Shown here piece after piece: positions 1-7,963 of a stretch of DNA of 19,100 nucleotides; the first letter of the stretch is position 1; each line of letters begins with the position of its first letter. Below the pieces are notes generated by a model, which made no database searches, was not told the origin of the DNA, and saw nothing but the letters and a program-made list of their open reading frames with translations. The stretch is from positions 1 through 19,100 of the forward strand of contig DAITMB010000100.1 of the NCBI GenBank assembly GCA_036835375.1. Direction: 5' to 3'. Both the position numbers and the translations under genes were made by a program. The stretch comes from JANQTF01 sp036835375 (lineage in GTDB: Bacteria; Bacteroidota; Bacteroidia; J057).

Positions 1-1211
1 ACAAAGCTGGGAATGGTCGCGATCATCACCCAGACAAAAAACTGGAAATAGCCCATTTCCAGTTGGAGAGACCCGCTCCACATGCCGGGAATCATCATTC
101 CCAACGCCATGAGGCCGGTCCCAATGGCGTAGTGTGCCGTCTGGAAGCGCCCTTTTGCCACGTAGAGGAGATAGAGCATGAATCCTGTAAACCCGAATCC
201 GTAGCCAAATTTTTCAATGGCGACCATCGCGCCGATTTCCCAAAAATGGTCGCTCTGCGTGTAGGCCAGCCACACATAAGCCAGGTTCGGGAGGTTGATG
301 GCCGCCACCATGGGCCAAAACCAGCGCTTCATTCCATCCCTCGACGCAAGTATTCCCCCCATGATTCCGCCAATGATGAGCGCTGGCACCCCAAACGACA
401 GGTTGATGAATCCGACCATCGAGGTGTCGAGACCCAGACCACCATCCGCAGGGGAATCCAGCATAAAAGGCCCGATTAGCTTCACCAATTGTGCCTCCCC
501 AAAGCGAAAGAGGAGCAGGAAGGCGATGATCACGCCGATGTTTTCCTTTAGAAAAAAACTTCGAATGGTTTCCCAGACTTCAGGCCAGACTACTCGACCA
601 TAAGCGCGGTCTTGGGTTGGCTTGGGCATACTGAGCTGGTGGTAAGTACCCAAGATCCCAATGAACACCCCCAGCCCAATGAAGGTCCACGCCCAGGCAG
701 AAGATGTTGATTGATACGAGGCGAGTGTTCCGGCCAACAAGACCAGTCCGCCTTCGCCGCTCATCATTGCCAGGCGATAGAAGAAGGACCGGAATCCTAC
801 GAAAAATGCCTGATCTCCTTCACTCAAGCCCAGCATGTAAAATCCATCTGCCGCAATGTCGTGCGTCGCAGAAGCGATTGCCAGCAGCCACAATACCGCG
901 ACGGAGACAAAGAAGTAGTTCGGTAGTTCCAAGGCCAGTCCCAACAGTACAAACCCAACTCCCATGAGCCACTGCATCCAGACCGTCCAATTTCTTTTGC
1001 TCTGGCTCACCTCCACCAGCGGACTCCAAAACGGCTTCAACACCCAAGGCAGATACAACAGCGAAGTGTAGAGCGCAATCACATCGTTGCTCAGACCCAG
1101 GTCCTTGAGCATGATGGTCGAGACCGTCATGACGACGACGTAGGGCATCCCTTGCACAAAATACAGCGAGGGAATCCATTGCCAGGGACTCGGACGGGTA
1201 GTGCTGGTCAT
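1..1211 (-). CDS. MFS transporter, AmpG-like (3' end off the window)
   Basis: This is an inner-membrane major facilitator superfamily permease, read on the minus strand from ATG at 1211 and still open at the left edge, so about 403 residues are visible and the C-terminus is missing. The translation is almost entirely hydrophobic segments. The N-terminal part (LYFVQGMPY, then LYLPWVLKPFWSPLVE at about residues 50-66) resembles the AmpG branch, in which a first helix with a G-P pair is followed by a P-Y-x-x-K-x-x-W-x-P loop. AmpG proteins import muropeptides, but relatives in Bacteroidota carry other amino sugars. The two genes upstream encode a sugar 1-kinase and a sugar nucleotidyltransferase, so an amino-sugar or cell-wall substrate is the best inference. 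The gap to the kinase is 125 bases and holds a weak hairpin, so this gene may be in the same transcript or separately expressed. The family is clear, the substrate is not. Confidence 0.85.
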   Translation of the reverse strand, partial: MTSTTRPSPWQWIPSLYFVQGMPYVVVMTVSTIMLKDLGLSNDVIALYTSLLYLPWVLKPFWSPLVEVSQSKRNWTVWMQWLMGVGFVLLGLALELPNYFFVSVAVLWLLAIASATHDIAADGFYMLGLSEGDQAFFVGFRSFFYRLAMMSGEGGLVLLAGTLASYQSTSSAWAWTFIGLGVFIGILGTYHQLSMPKPTQDRAYGRVVWPEVWETIRSFFLKENIGVIIAFLLLFRFGEAQLVKLIGPFMLDSPADGGLGLDTSMVGFINLSFGVPALIIGGIMGGILASRDGMKRWFWPMVAAINLPNLAYVWLAYTQSDHFWEIGAMVAIEKFGYGFGFTGFMLYLLYVAKGRFQTAHYAIGTGLMALGMMIPGMWSGSLQLEMGYFQFFVWVMIATIPSF

Positions 1212-1284
1212 GCGAAATTGTCAAGGGTGGATGTGAAAAGGAAAATTTCTCCCAGATAAAGAGGTCATCAAAAGCTTCATCTAA

Positions 1285-1317
1285 AAAGCGAAAGTCAAAT
1301 AAAATGAATCTCGCTTT
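1285..1317 (-). terminator. weak hairpin with T-run after the kinase gene
   Basis: On the minus strand, 20 bases after the kinase stop, AAAGCGA and TCGCTTT can form a 7-bp stem around a 19-base loop, followed directly by TTTTTAG. It has the shape of an intrinsic terminator or attenuator, but the stem is short and the loop long. It could partly separate the kinase from the transporter gene. Confidence 0.3.
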
Positions 1318-1336
1318 CAGTAACTTTTTTCTTCGA

Positions 1337-2377
1337 CTAATCTAAGCGAAAATGGGCAGTCAGAGACCCGAAGCTGTCCCAAAGCATCCATTGATTTTGG
1401 GCGCGGACCAGATTCTCTTCCGGATAACTCACCGGATAATAGCGATCTTCCCGAAGATAATCCGTCAAAAAGCGTAGGGCTTGTTCCCACAAGATCAGTT
1501 CTGCGCCGAGGAGCAGGGTATCCTCTTCTGTCTTCAGCATCCATCCGGAGAGACTTTCGCAGTATCCGGCCAAAATCGCTTCCACCAATTCCTCCTTCAC
1601 GTGCACCTCACTGACGCGGGGATCCTCTTCCGTGAAACTGGCCGCCATGCTCCTGATCATGTCTCCGAGATCCATCCAAAGGTAGCCGGGCATCATTGTG
1701 TCGAGATCCACCACATGGCTGGGAAGCCGGGTGTCTGGGTGAAACAGGACGTTGTCCAGCTTCGCATCGGCATGAATGATGCGCAGTGGGAGCCTTTTGA
1801 CGAGCAGGAGGTAGCGCTCCACGAGCCAGGCACCTTCACAAAGGCCAAAATAGGTCTCCGCGGCAGCATACTTGCGGTGGCCGCCTGCTTGATTCCACGC
1901 GTCTGTAAATTCTGTCCAACTGCTTGATAAATTGTGAAATTCCGCAATCGGAGGGCAAATATCGCTCAGTTCTAGCTGGTTCGCGTGGCGGGTCCAGCGA
2001 CCATAAGCCTTGGCGACCAGTGCCAGTTGTTCTGGCGGGGGTGAGTGCGGTGCTTCGGTTGCCTCGATCCATGGGAAAATTCGCCAGAGATGCCCCTCCT
2101 CGTCACAAGCATAGGGCTTGCCCTCGCTGGTGGGGATCCAAGCAGGCAGGGATTGAATCTCGCTGGGAGCTGTGAGCGAATGCAAGCGAATGATGTTGTG
2201 GGCGACGGTTTCGGGCGAAGGGAAGACCATGTGGTTGAAGCGCTGGAGAAAATACGTCCCCTGCCCTGCTTCGACCCGAAAGCTCGCGTGGATATGGCCC
2301 TGACCTACTGGCTGGACATTGTCCCAATGCCCTGTTTCGGGCCAGTGAGAAGCGAGGAGTGGTGGGATTAAAATCAT
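1337..2377 (-). CDS. aminoglycoside phosphotransferase-family sugar kinase (NahK/AmgK-like)
   Basis: A 346-residue cytoplasmic kinase of the APH/choline-kinase fold. The catalytic loop is HADAKLDN (residues 202-209, the H-x-D-x-x-x-x-N Brenner motif) and the metal-binding segment is DLDTMMPG (224-231). The N-terminal lobe shows FRVEAGQGTYFLQRFN around residues 33-48, the usual lysine/arginine strand of this fold. Relatives in Bacteroidota, sometimes mislabelled mucin desulfatase, are related to N-acetylhexosamine 1-kinase (NahK) and to AmgK, which phosphorylate the anomeric carbon of GlcNAc, GalNAc or MurNAc. I chose the start at 2377 because it overlaps the stop of the nucleotidyltransferase by four bases (ATGA), which indicates translational coupling. 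The longer open frame up to 2638 is only the overlap with that gene. The exact sugar is not shown, and a homoserine or choline kinase role is less likely given the neighbours. Confidence 0.85.
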   Translation of the reverse strand: MILIPPLLASHWPETGHWDNVQPVGQGHIHASFRVEAGQGTYFLQRFNHMVFPSPETVAHNIIRLHSLTAPSEIQSLPAWIPTSEGKPYACDEEGHLWRIFPWIEATEAPHSPPPEQLALVAKAYGRWTRHANQLELSDICPPIAEFHNLSSSWTEFTDAWNQAGGHRKYAAAETYFGLCEGAWLVERYLLLVKRLPLRIIHADAKLDNVLFHPDTRLPSHVVDLDTMMPGYLWMDLGDMIRSMAASFTEEDPRVSEVHVKEELVEAILAGYCESLSGWMLKTEEDTLLLGAELILWEQALRFLTDYLREDRYYPVSYPEENLVRAQNQWMLWDSFGSLTAHFRLD

Positions 2378-3279
2378 CCCCACAGAGCGAGGGGATAACT
2401 GCCCTGCGAAGCCAGTTGGGCAAATTGAGCCTGTGCCATTTCTTTGTCTTCCCGGTAAGTGATCCCAAACCACTGAGCAGCGGACTGGAGCACCCGCAGG
2501 TTGCCTTCCCCGCGATGGAGCACCTCCGATACGAGGGTGGGAATGTAAAATTCTGATTTCAGTTCTTGCCCTTTTGCCTCTAGAAAGGCTTCGAAAGCAA
2601 CATTTCCTTGTGCAAATATCCTCGGCGTAAATCCCCAAAAATTCATGGATACAGGGACATCTTCTGCCAGGGGGAACTTGGTACCTCCTTCTTCAAAAAA
2701 GATCTGGCCTGTATCGTCCCGTGCGATCGCTGTTCGCTCTACCACTTCGAGCAGATAGTCCTGATCGTCTAACTCGCAAATTCCTCGAGACACCGTGCCA
2801 TGTTCACTGAGGGTATTTGCCAGCCGATAGCCGACCATGGCGTAGTGTGGATTTTCCACGGACTGCGCGCGAAGAAAGTCAGCCATGACCTCAAAGGCTT
2901 CTTTGCCGTAGTAGTCGTCCGCATTGAGAATCGCGAAGGGAGTTTGAACTTCAGATTGGCACACGAGCAGTGCGTGGCCCGTACCCCAAGGTTTTTCGCG
3001 GCCTTCGGGCACCTGATGCCCGTCGGGAAGCTTGTCTAAGGTCTGAAACACATAAGCAACTTCCACCCGATCAGCGACCTTCTGGCCGATTTGTTCCCGA
3101 AAAGCTTCTTCGAAGTCGGGCCGAATGATGAAGACCACCTTGCCAAAACCGGCTCGGATCGCGTCAAAAATGGAGTATTCCAGGATGGTCTCACCAGCGG
3201 GACCCAGGCGATCGAGTTGTTTTAGACCACCGTATCGGGAACCCATGCCGGCAGCAAGGATGACAAGTGTAGGCTTCAT
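2374..3279 (-). CDS. sugar-1-phosphate nucleotidyltransferase
   Basis: A 301-residue nucleotidyltransferase that joins an NTP to a sugar 1-phosphate with release of pyrophosphate. The N-terminus MKPTLVILAAGMGSRYGGLK carries the signature loop G-x-G-x-R followed by a lysine (Lys20), KPWGTGHALL (96-105) contacts the base, and NADD (119-122) supplies the metal-binding aspartate. The length fits RfbA/GalU/MurU-type single-domain enzymes without the acyltransferase half of GlmU. I chose ATG 3279 because family homology begins there; the open frame reaches 3336 but those 19 residues look unrelated. It is first in a transcript with the downstream kinase, so the pair probably turns an amino sugar into a nucleotide sugar through its 1-phosphate. 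This is analogous to MurU with AmgK, or to the uridylyltransferase paired with NahK. The specific sugar and nucleotide are inferred only. Confidence 0.87.
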   Translation of the reverse strand: MKPTLVILAAGMGSRYGGLKQLDRLGPAGETILEYSIFDAIRAGFGKVVFIIRPDFEEAFREQIGQKVADRVEVAYVFQTLDKLPDGHQVPEGREKPWGTGHALLVCQSEVQTPFAILNADDYYGKEAFEVMADFLRAQSVENPHYAMVGYRLANTLSEHGTVSRGICELDDQDYLLEVVERTAIARDDTGQIFFEEGGTKFPLAEDVPVSMNFWGFTPRIFAQGNVAFEAFLEAKGQELKSEFYIPTLVSEVLHRGEGNLRVLQSAAQWFGITYREDKEMAQAQFAQLASQGSYPLALWG

Positions 3280-3362
3280 GCAGGAGGATATATGATTCTC
3301 TGGGCCAAAAATCCCCATTGGAAATTCCCCCTGCAAGTCAATTTGTACTTCCCCCTAAAAAA

Positions 3363-3391
3363 GGTTGCGGGATCGAGAAAATCTCGATCCC
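3363..3391 (-). terminator. intrinsic terminator of the SPFH gene
   Basis: A perfect 10-bp inverted repeat GGGATCGAGA/TCTCGATCCC (3369-3391) with a 3-base spacer is followed on the minus strand by GCAACC and a run of six T's. It lies 113 bases after the SPFH stop codon and about 90 bases before the nucleotidyltransferase start, so it separates the two transcription units. Confidence 0.7.
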
Positions 3392-3503
3392 ACAGAACCA
3401 AACTCAAACTACTTGATTCAAAAGTAGCAATCTTTCTGATAGAGACTTACCCGTTCCGTCGGGCGCTTATCGTGCGAAAAGGGATTGTCGCTGAGGCTTG
3501 CGA

Positions 3504-4511
3504 TTACTCGTCAAGACGATCGTCTGCCTCGAATCTCGATGTCGCGCTCTCTAGGCGTTGTCCAGGACCGCCTTTGCGGCCTGCTTGCACACGCTTTTCT
3601 TGCTTCATCTCCTCGCCCATGAGGCTGGCCGCAGAGAAGGAAGTAATCATCTGGTTCATCATGTCGCTGGCATTCGAGGGCGAATTGGGTAGCAAAATGA
3701 GGTTGGACTTGTTGTTGGTTCCCATCGCCTGGAGGGTGTCGTAGTGCTGGGTGACCACAATCAGGGCAGAAGCCTCTTGGCTGTTGATGCCTACTTTGTT
3801 GAGGGCTTCCACAGAGTCTTCGAGTCCTTTGGCAATCTCCCGGCGCTGATCCGCAATCCCCTGTCCCTGAAGCTTTTTGGACTCAGCTTCAGCTTGGGCA
3901 ATGGCGACGATCTTGATGCGCTCCGCGTCAGCTTCATACTGCGCCGCAACTTTTTCCCGCTCGGCAGCATTGATGCGGTTCATCGAGATTTTGACCTGTG
4001 CATCGGGATCAATGTCGGTCACGAGGGCTTTCACAATGTAGTAGCCGTAGCCTTGCATGGCCTCTGTCAACTCCGCTTTGATCGCAATCGCGATGTCATC
4101 TTTCCGGGCAAAAACGGCATCGAGCTTCAATTTGGGTACCTCTGCGCGCACCACGTCAAACACGTATGCGGTGATTTGAGTAGTAGGTTCTTCAAGCTCG
4201 TAGAAAGCCCCATAGACGTTGTTTTTGGCGACTTGGTACTGGACCGAGACCTTGAGATGCACGAACACGTCGTCCAGGGTCTTGGTTTCTACTTTCACGT
4301 CCAACTGCTGGACTCTGAGGTTGACCCGGCCAGATACTTGGTCGAGAAAGGGGATCTTGATGTGAAATCCAGGACCAGCTGTGCGCTGGTATTTGCCGAG
4401 TCGCTCGATCACAGCCGACTGCTGCTGGCGAACGATGACCCATCCGCTTCGAAAGAAGGCGAGTCCGCCCAAAACGGACCCTACGGTAATAATGATGTCT
4501 AAAAATTCCAT
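3504..4511 (-). CDS. SPFH/Band 7 (stomatin-like) membrane protein
   Basis: A 335-residue member of the SPFH (stomatin, prohibitin, flotillin, HflK/C) superfamily. It has one N-terminal membrane anchor (about residues 5-25), then a Band 7 domain (about 26-190) with the typical run GPGFHIKIPFLDQV, KTLDDVFVHLKVSVQYQV and INAAEREKVAAQYEADAERIK. A charged, alanine/glutamate-rich helix at about 180-235 is likely a coiled coil for oligomer formation. The tail from 265 is polar and ends in an arginine- and aspartate-rich stretch. Closest in style to the HIR/QmcA-like group, such proteins form large membrane rings or microdomains and often influence membrane proteases. No NfeD or FtsH partner gene lies beside it, so its target is unknown. 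Start ATG 4511 places the membrane segment right at the N-terminus, as expected. Confidence 0.9.
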   Translation of the reverse strand: MEFLDIIITVGSVLGGLAFFRSGWVIVRQQQSAVIERLGKYQRTAGPGFHIKIPFLDQVSGRVNLRVQQLDVKVETKTLDDVFVHLKVSVQYQVAKNNVYGAFYELEEPTTQITAYVFDVVRAEVPKLKLDAVFARKDDIAIAIKAELTEAMQGYGYYIVKALVTDIDPDAQVKISMNRINAAEREKVAAQYEADAERIKIVAIAQAEAESKKLQGQGIADQRREIAKGLEDSVEALNKVGINSQEASALIVVTQHYDTLQAMGTNNKSNLILLPNSPSNASDMMNQMITSFSAASLMGEEMKQEKRVQAGRKGGPGQRLESATSRFEADDRLDE

Positions 4512-4920
4512 GTCGAATTAACTTGTTTTGTTGTTGTTCGTCCGTTTTTATGTTGATGATCTGTCGGGGACAGCGACTGGAAATTACATAAATTTTTAAG
4601 CAAGGAAGACAAGTTTCCTCAAAAACTTACGAAGGCTCCAACACTTCATGCGATAAGAAGCCTTTTTTTGGTAGAAGGTTTCTTTGGACAAGGAACAAAT
4701 GCAGGTTATTGATTGATCTGAAATTTAGTTCTAATCCAAAGTAGCAAAGTAGCGCATGACGGGTCGGGAGAAGGATTTTTTGTCGTGGGTTTGAGCAAAA
4801 TAATCAATCGAGCAGGTGGAGTCGTGCTGACATCAATGATCAGTAGAGGAAAGGGCCAAAATGATTTGTTTTGTGGCCTATGCTCCTGACATTTGCCCTC
4901 ATCATCCATTTTCGTCCCAC
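4512..4920. other. divergent spacer between the SPFH gene and hisS
   Basis: This 409-base stretch separates the minus-strand SPFH gene from plus-strand hisS and must hold promoters for both, but I find no clear TAnnTTTG element in either direction. It is visibly richer in A and T than its neighbours. The one structure is AAGGCT (4632-4637) pairing with AGCCTT (4659-4664) just before a run of seven T's, which looks like a small plus-strand terminator without an upstream gene. No convincing coding frame is present: the minus-strand frame crossing 4706-4945 overlaps the hisS start and has no recognisable domain. Confidence 0.5.
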
Positions 4921-6279
4921 ATGGCTCATAAACCCTCCATACCAAAAGGTACCCGTGACTTCCTCCCAGCCGTGATGCTGCGTAGAGAGCATATTTTTTC
5001 GGTCATACGCCAGGTATTTCAGCGATATGGCTACGCACCGATCGAAACGCCTGCCATGGAAAATCTCTCGGTGATCACGGGCAAATACGGTGAGGAAGGA
5101 GATCGCTTGATTTTCAAAATTCTCAATAATGGAGATTTTCTCAAGGGAGTGAAGCACCTCGACGATCCCCAGAAGCTCGGCTACGAGATCTGTGAACGAG
5201 CACTGAGATATGATCTCACGGTGCCATTCGCCCGATTCGTGGTGATGAATCAGAACGAACTCACCTTTCCCTTCAAGCGATACCAGATACAACCCGTGTG
5301 GCGAGCGGACCGACCACAAAAAGGACGCTATCGAGAGTTTTATCAGTGCGATGCCGACGTTGTAGGATCGGATTCCTTGCTTTTTGAGGCGGAATTTGTG
5401 GCTATTTTCGACGAAGTGCTCTCCACCCTTGGGTTGCCCGGATTCTCTATTTTGCTCAACCACCGCAAGATCCTCAACGGCTACGCCGAGGTGGCAGGGC
5501 AGCCCGAGAAATTTTCGGATATCTGTGTGGCCATCGACAAGCTCGATAAAAAGCCTGCGGCAGAGGTTCAGCAAGAAATGCAGGACCGCGGAATTGGCAG
5601 TGAGGCCATTGCCTCGATCTTCCGGCTCATCACTTTGGAGGGTAGCAATCGCGAAAAGCTCGCACAACTGGCAGCAGCATTCACGCAGTCGGAAAGCGGG
5701 TCAGCGGGTGTTGCAGAATTGCAAACAGTGTTTGACATCCTGGATGCCTTTCCGAGCTATCAAGGCACAGTGACCCTGGACCTCCAGCTTGCCCGGGGCC
5801 TTGATTATTATACCGGGACCATCTTTGAAGTAAAAGCACACAACGTTTCGATCGGGTCGATCTGTGGAGGTGGTAGGTATGCAGATCTCACGGGCGTATT
5901 CGGGATGCCGGGCATGTCAGGAGTAGGAATTTCCTTTGGCGCAGATCGAATCTATGATGTGATGAATGAGTTGGAGCTTTTTACAGAAGCTCGTGCCAGC
6001 AGAACACAGGTCCTGCTCATGAATCTTGGGGGCGAAGGGTATCAACACGCTTTGCGACTCCTCGCTGCCCTGCGGCAAGCAGGTGTTGCCTCAGAACTCT
6101 ATCCTGATTCCGCCAAGCTCAACAAGCAATTTTCCTACGCCAACAAGCTCGGCATTCCCTACACCGTCGTGATCGGGGAAGAAGAAGTGAAGCAAGGCCG
6201 CTACCAGCTCAAGGACATGCACTCCGGCGAACAGAAAGCGCTCACGTCAGAGGAGATCCTGGAACGAATGCAGTCCTGA
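4921..6279 (+). CDS. hisS: histidyl-tRNA synthetase
   Basis: A 452-residue class II aminoacyl-tRNA synthetase that charges tRNA-His. It begins MAHKPSIPKGTRDFLP, the conserved HisRS N-terminus. The class II motif 2 region is YREFYQCDAD, the histidine-specific motif is ARGLDYYTGTIFE, and motif 3 is GISFGADRI. The C-terminal anticodon-binding alpha/beta domain (about residues 360-452) includes VLLMNLGG, AGVASELYPD and YTVVIGEEEV. I chose ATG 4921 because the HisRS N-terminus starts there; the frame is open back to 4861, but those 20 residues do not look like HisRS. Length is usual for the longer bacterial and eukaryote-like form. The gene is followed after 101 bases by histidine ammonia-lyase, so both neighbours act on histidine although one uses it for translation and the other degrades it. 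Confidence 0.97.
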   Translation: MAHKPSIPKGTRDFLPAVMLRREHIFSVIRQVFQRYGYAPIETPAMENLSVITGKYGEEGDRLIFKILNNGDFLKGVKHLDDPQKLGYEICERALRYDLTVPFARFVVMNQNELTFPFKRYQIQPVWRADRPQKGRYREFYQCDADVVGSDSLLFEAEFVAIFDEVLSTLGLPGFSILLNHRKILNGYAEVAGQPEKFSDICVAIDKLDKKPAAEVQQEMQDRGIGSEAIASIFRLITLEGSNREKLAQLAAAFTQSESGSAGVAELQTVFDILDAFPSYQGTVTLDLQLARGLDYYTGTIFEVKAHNVSIGSICGGGRYADLTGVFGMPGMSGVGISFGADRIYDVMNELELFTEARASRTQVLLMNLGGEGYQHALRLLAALRQAGVASELYPDSAKLNKQFSYANKLGIPYTVVIGEEEVKQGRYQLKDMHSGEQKALTSEEILERMQS

Positions 6280-6316
6280 TCTGTCTTCCCACAAGAGAGG
6301 TTGACCCTGCTAACGC

Positions 6317-6348
6317 CTTGGCAAAGCAGCGGCGAGCGTGTATGTTTG
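6317..6348 (+). promoter_or_regulatory. Bacteroidota-type promoter for hutH
   Basis: CTTG (6317-6320) and TATGTTTG (6341-6348) are separated by 20 bases. They match the phylum's -33 (T)TTG and -7 TAnnTTTG elements in sequence and spacing. Transcription would start near 6355, about 25 bases before the hutH ATG, which lets hutH be expressed apart from hisS. Confidence 0.5.
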
Positions 6349-6380
6349 AAGGATGTTTTGTCCGCTAATCTCACCGCTAT

Positions 6381-7904
6381 ATGGTCATTGATGATCGATC
6401 GCTCACCCTCGCTGACATCGCGCAGCACCTTCGCAGCCAAGGCCTCGTGACGCTTTCTACGGAGGCAAAGGATAGAATTCGTGAAGGAAGAATTTTTCTT
6501 CACCAGAAAATAGAGCGGCAAGGACAGGTCATTTATGGTGTCAACACAGGATTTGGGTATCTGTGCGACAAGGTCATTGATCCCAAAGATCTGGAACAAT
6601 TGCAGATCAACCTTATCCGCTCCCATGCTTGTGGGTTAGGAAGCACGGTTCCAGTGGAGATAGTGCGACTGATGTTGCTCACCAAGATCATTTCCCTTGC
6701 CAAGGGATACAGCGGTATTCGGTTGGAGACAGTGGAGCGGCTGTTGGAATTTTATCATAGAGATTGGATCCCGGTGATCTACACCCAAGGCTCTCTGGGC
6801 GCGAGTGGAGATTTAGCGCCGTTGGCGCACCTTTCGCTGCCACTCATCGGGGAAGGTGACTGCTGGGTGAATGGCAACATTCGTCCTACGGCGGAGCTGC
6901 TGGCGGAAGCGGGGCTGGAGCCCATTCGACTGGGTGCCAAGGAAGGGTTGGCGCTGCTCAACGGAACCCAGTTTATGCTGGCCTATGGCATCCACATTGT
7001 GCTCTGGGCAGAGCATTTGGCCGACCTTGCGGATCAGGTAGCGGCTTTGAGTTTAGATGGATTTGATGGATTGATTGAGCCCTTTTCTCCAGAAATTCAT
7101 GCGGTGAGGCCCCATCCGGGTCAAATAGACACTGCCGCCCGCATTCGGGGACTTCTCCTTGATTCCGAAATCGCTCAGCGCCCGAAGGCACACATTCAGG
7201 ATCCCTACAGCTTTCGTTGTATTCCGCAGGTGCATGGAGCTTCCAAAGATACCCTCCGCTATGTGAGGCAAGTTTTTGAAATTGAGCTCAATTCTGTGTC
7301 TGACAATCCGCTCATTTTTCCCGAAACAGACAAAATTCTCTCTGGCGGCAACTTCCACGGGCAACCACTCGCGCTCGCCTTGGACTTTCTGGCCATTGCC
7401 ATCGCTGAACTCGCCTCCATCTCCGAACGGCGAACCTATCAATTGCTCAGTGGGCAGCGACAGCTTCCGCTTTTTCTGGTTGCCAACCCCGGACTTAATT
7501 CCGGCCTCATGATCCCACAATACACTGCGGCCAGCATCGTGAGCCAAAATAAGCAGCTGTGCACCCCGGCCTCTGTGGACACCATTCCTTCTTCCAACAA
7601 CCAGGAGGACCATGTATCTATGGGAGCTAATGCCGCAACCAAATGTTTGCAAGTGCTCGAAAATTTGCACCACGTGCTGGCCATCGAGTTGATGAATGCT
7701 TCTCAGGCACTCTATTTCCGCGAACCTAGCCAGACCGGATCTGCACTCAGAACATTGTTAACAGGATTTCGTGCAGAGGTGCCATTGGTAGAAGAGGACC
7801 GCACCCTTTCTATCGACATTCATCGGGCAGTGGCCTATCTCTCGAGATTGCGCAGCGGTTCGGCGCGTGGAGAAAGATTTAGGCCGATCGGAGAGGAGAG
7901 GTAA
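6381..7904 (+). CDS. hutH: histidine ammonia-lyase
   Basis: A 507-residue cytosolic lyase that removes ammonia from L-histidine to give trans-urocanate, the first step of histidine degradation. The MIO cofactor forms from Ala141-Ser142-Gly143 in GSLGASGDLAPLAH. Residues equivalent to the Pseudomonas putida HAL active site are all present: Tyr52 and the VNTGFG loop, His82 (RSHACG), Asn194 (LLNGTQ), Gln273, Tyr276 and Arg279 (IQDPYSFRC), Phe325 (GGNFHG) and Glu409 (NNQED). The RPHPGQ segment (243-248) is also typical. The active-site His and Glu favour HAL over phenylalanine or tyrosine ammonia-lyase. No urocanase (hutU), imidazolonepropionase (hutI) or formiminoglutamate gene is visible, so the rest of the pathway must be elsewhere. 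ATG 6381 gives numbering one less than P. putida HAL through the N-terminal half, which supports this start. Confidence 0.93.
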   Translation: MVIDDRSLTLADIAQHLRSQGLVTLSTEAKDRIREGRIFLHQKIERQGQVIYGVNTGFGYLCDKVIDPKDLEQLQINLIRSHACGLGSTVPVEIVRLMLLTKIISLAKGYSGIRLETVERLLEFYHRDWIPVIYTQGSLGASGDLAPLAHLSLPLIGEGDCWVNGNIRPTAELLAEAGLEPIRLGAKEGLALLNGTQFMLAYGIHIVLWAEHLADLADQVAALSLDGFDGLIEPFSPEIHAVRPHPGQIDTAARIRGLLLDSEIAQRPKAHIQDPYSFRCIPQVHGASKDTLRYVRQVFEIELNSVSDNPLIFPETDKILSGGNFHGQPLALALDFLAIAIAELASISERRTYQLLSGQRQLPLFLVANPGLNSGLMIPQYTAASIVSQNKQLCTPASVDTIPSSNNQEDHVSMGANAATKCLQVLENLHHVLAIELMNASQALYFREPSQTGSALRTLLTGFRAEVPLVEEDRTLSIDIHRAVAYLSRLRSGSARGERFRPIGEER

Positions 7905-7916
7905 AAAAGAAAGCCG

Positions 7917-7924
7917 TATATTTG
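7917..7924 (+). promoter_or_regulatory. possible -7 promoter element
   Basis: TATATTTG fits the TAnnTTTG consensus 13 bases after the hutH stop and 40 bases before the 22-bp palindrome. No TTG lies at the expected upstream distance, so this is only a half match. If real, transcription would start near 7931 and the palindrome would sit in the early transcribed region of the downstream gene. Confidence 0.25.
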
Positions 7925-7963
7925 CCAATTATGAAGCGAGGAAGGGCATCAATGGGCGCAATA

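Noticed and set aside
820..1224. Open frames on both strands within 1-1224, including a 134-aa minus-strand frame
   Set aside because: They are shadows of the AmpG-like transporter, whose own frame is open from 1211 through the left edge and gives a clear membrane protein.
2378..2638. N-terminal extension of the kinase to 2638
   Set aside because: It lies wholly inside the nucleotidyltransferase gene in another frame, is arginine- and proline-rich without homology, and the ATGA overlap at 2374-2377 gives a better start.
3419..3426. TACTTTTG on the minus strand as promoter of the nucleotidyltransferase gene
   Set aside because: It matches TAnnTTTG but has no TTG at the -33 distance, and an intrinsic terminator lies between it and the gene.
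4706..4945. 79-aa minus-strand frame overlapping the hisS start
   Set aside because: No domain, overlap with a certain gene, and low-complexity composition; likely chance.
6381..7904. Tyrosine or phenylalanine ammonia-lyase, as used in aryl-polyene or flexirubin pathways of this phylum
   Set aside because: His82, Gln273, Glu409 and the RPHPGQ segment match histidine ammonia-lyase, and no pigment-pathway genes are nearby.
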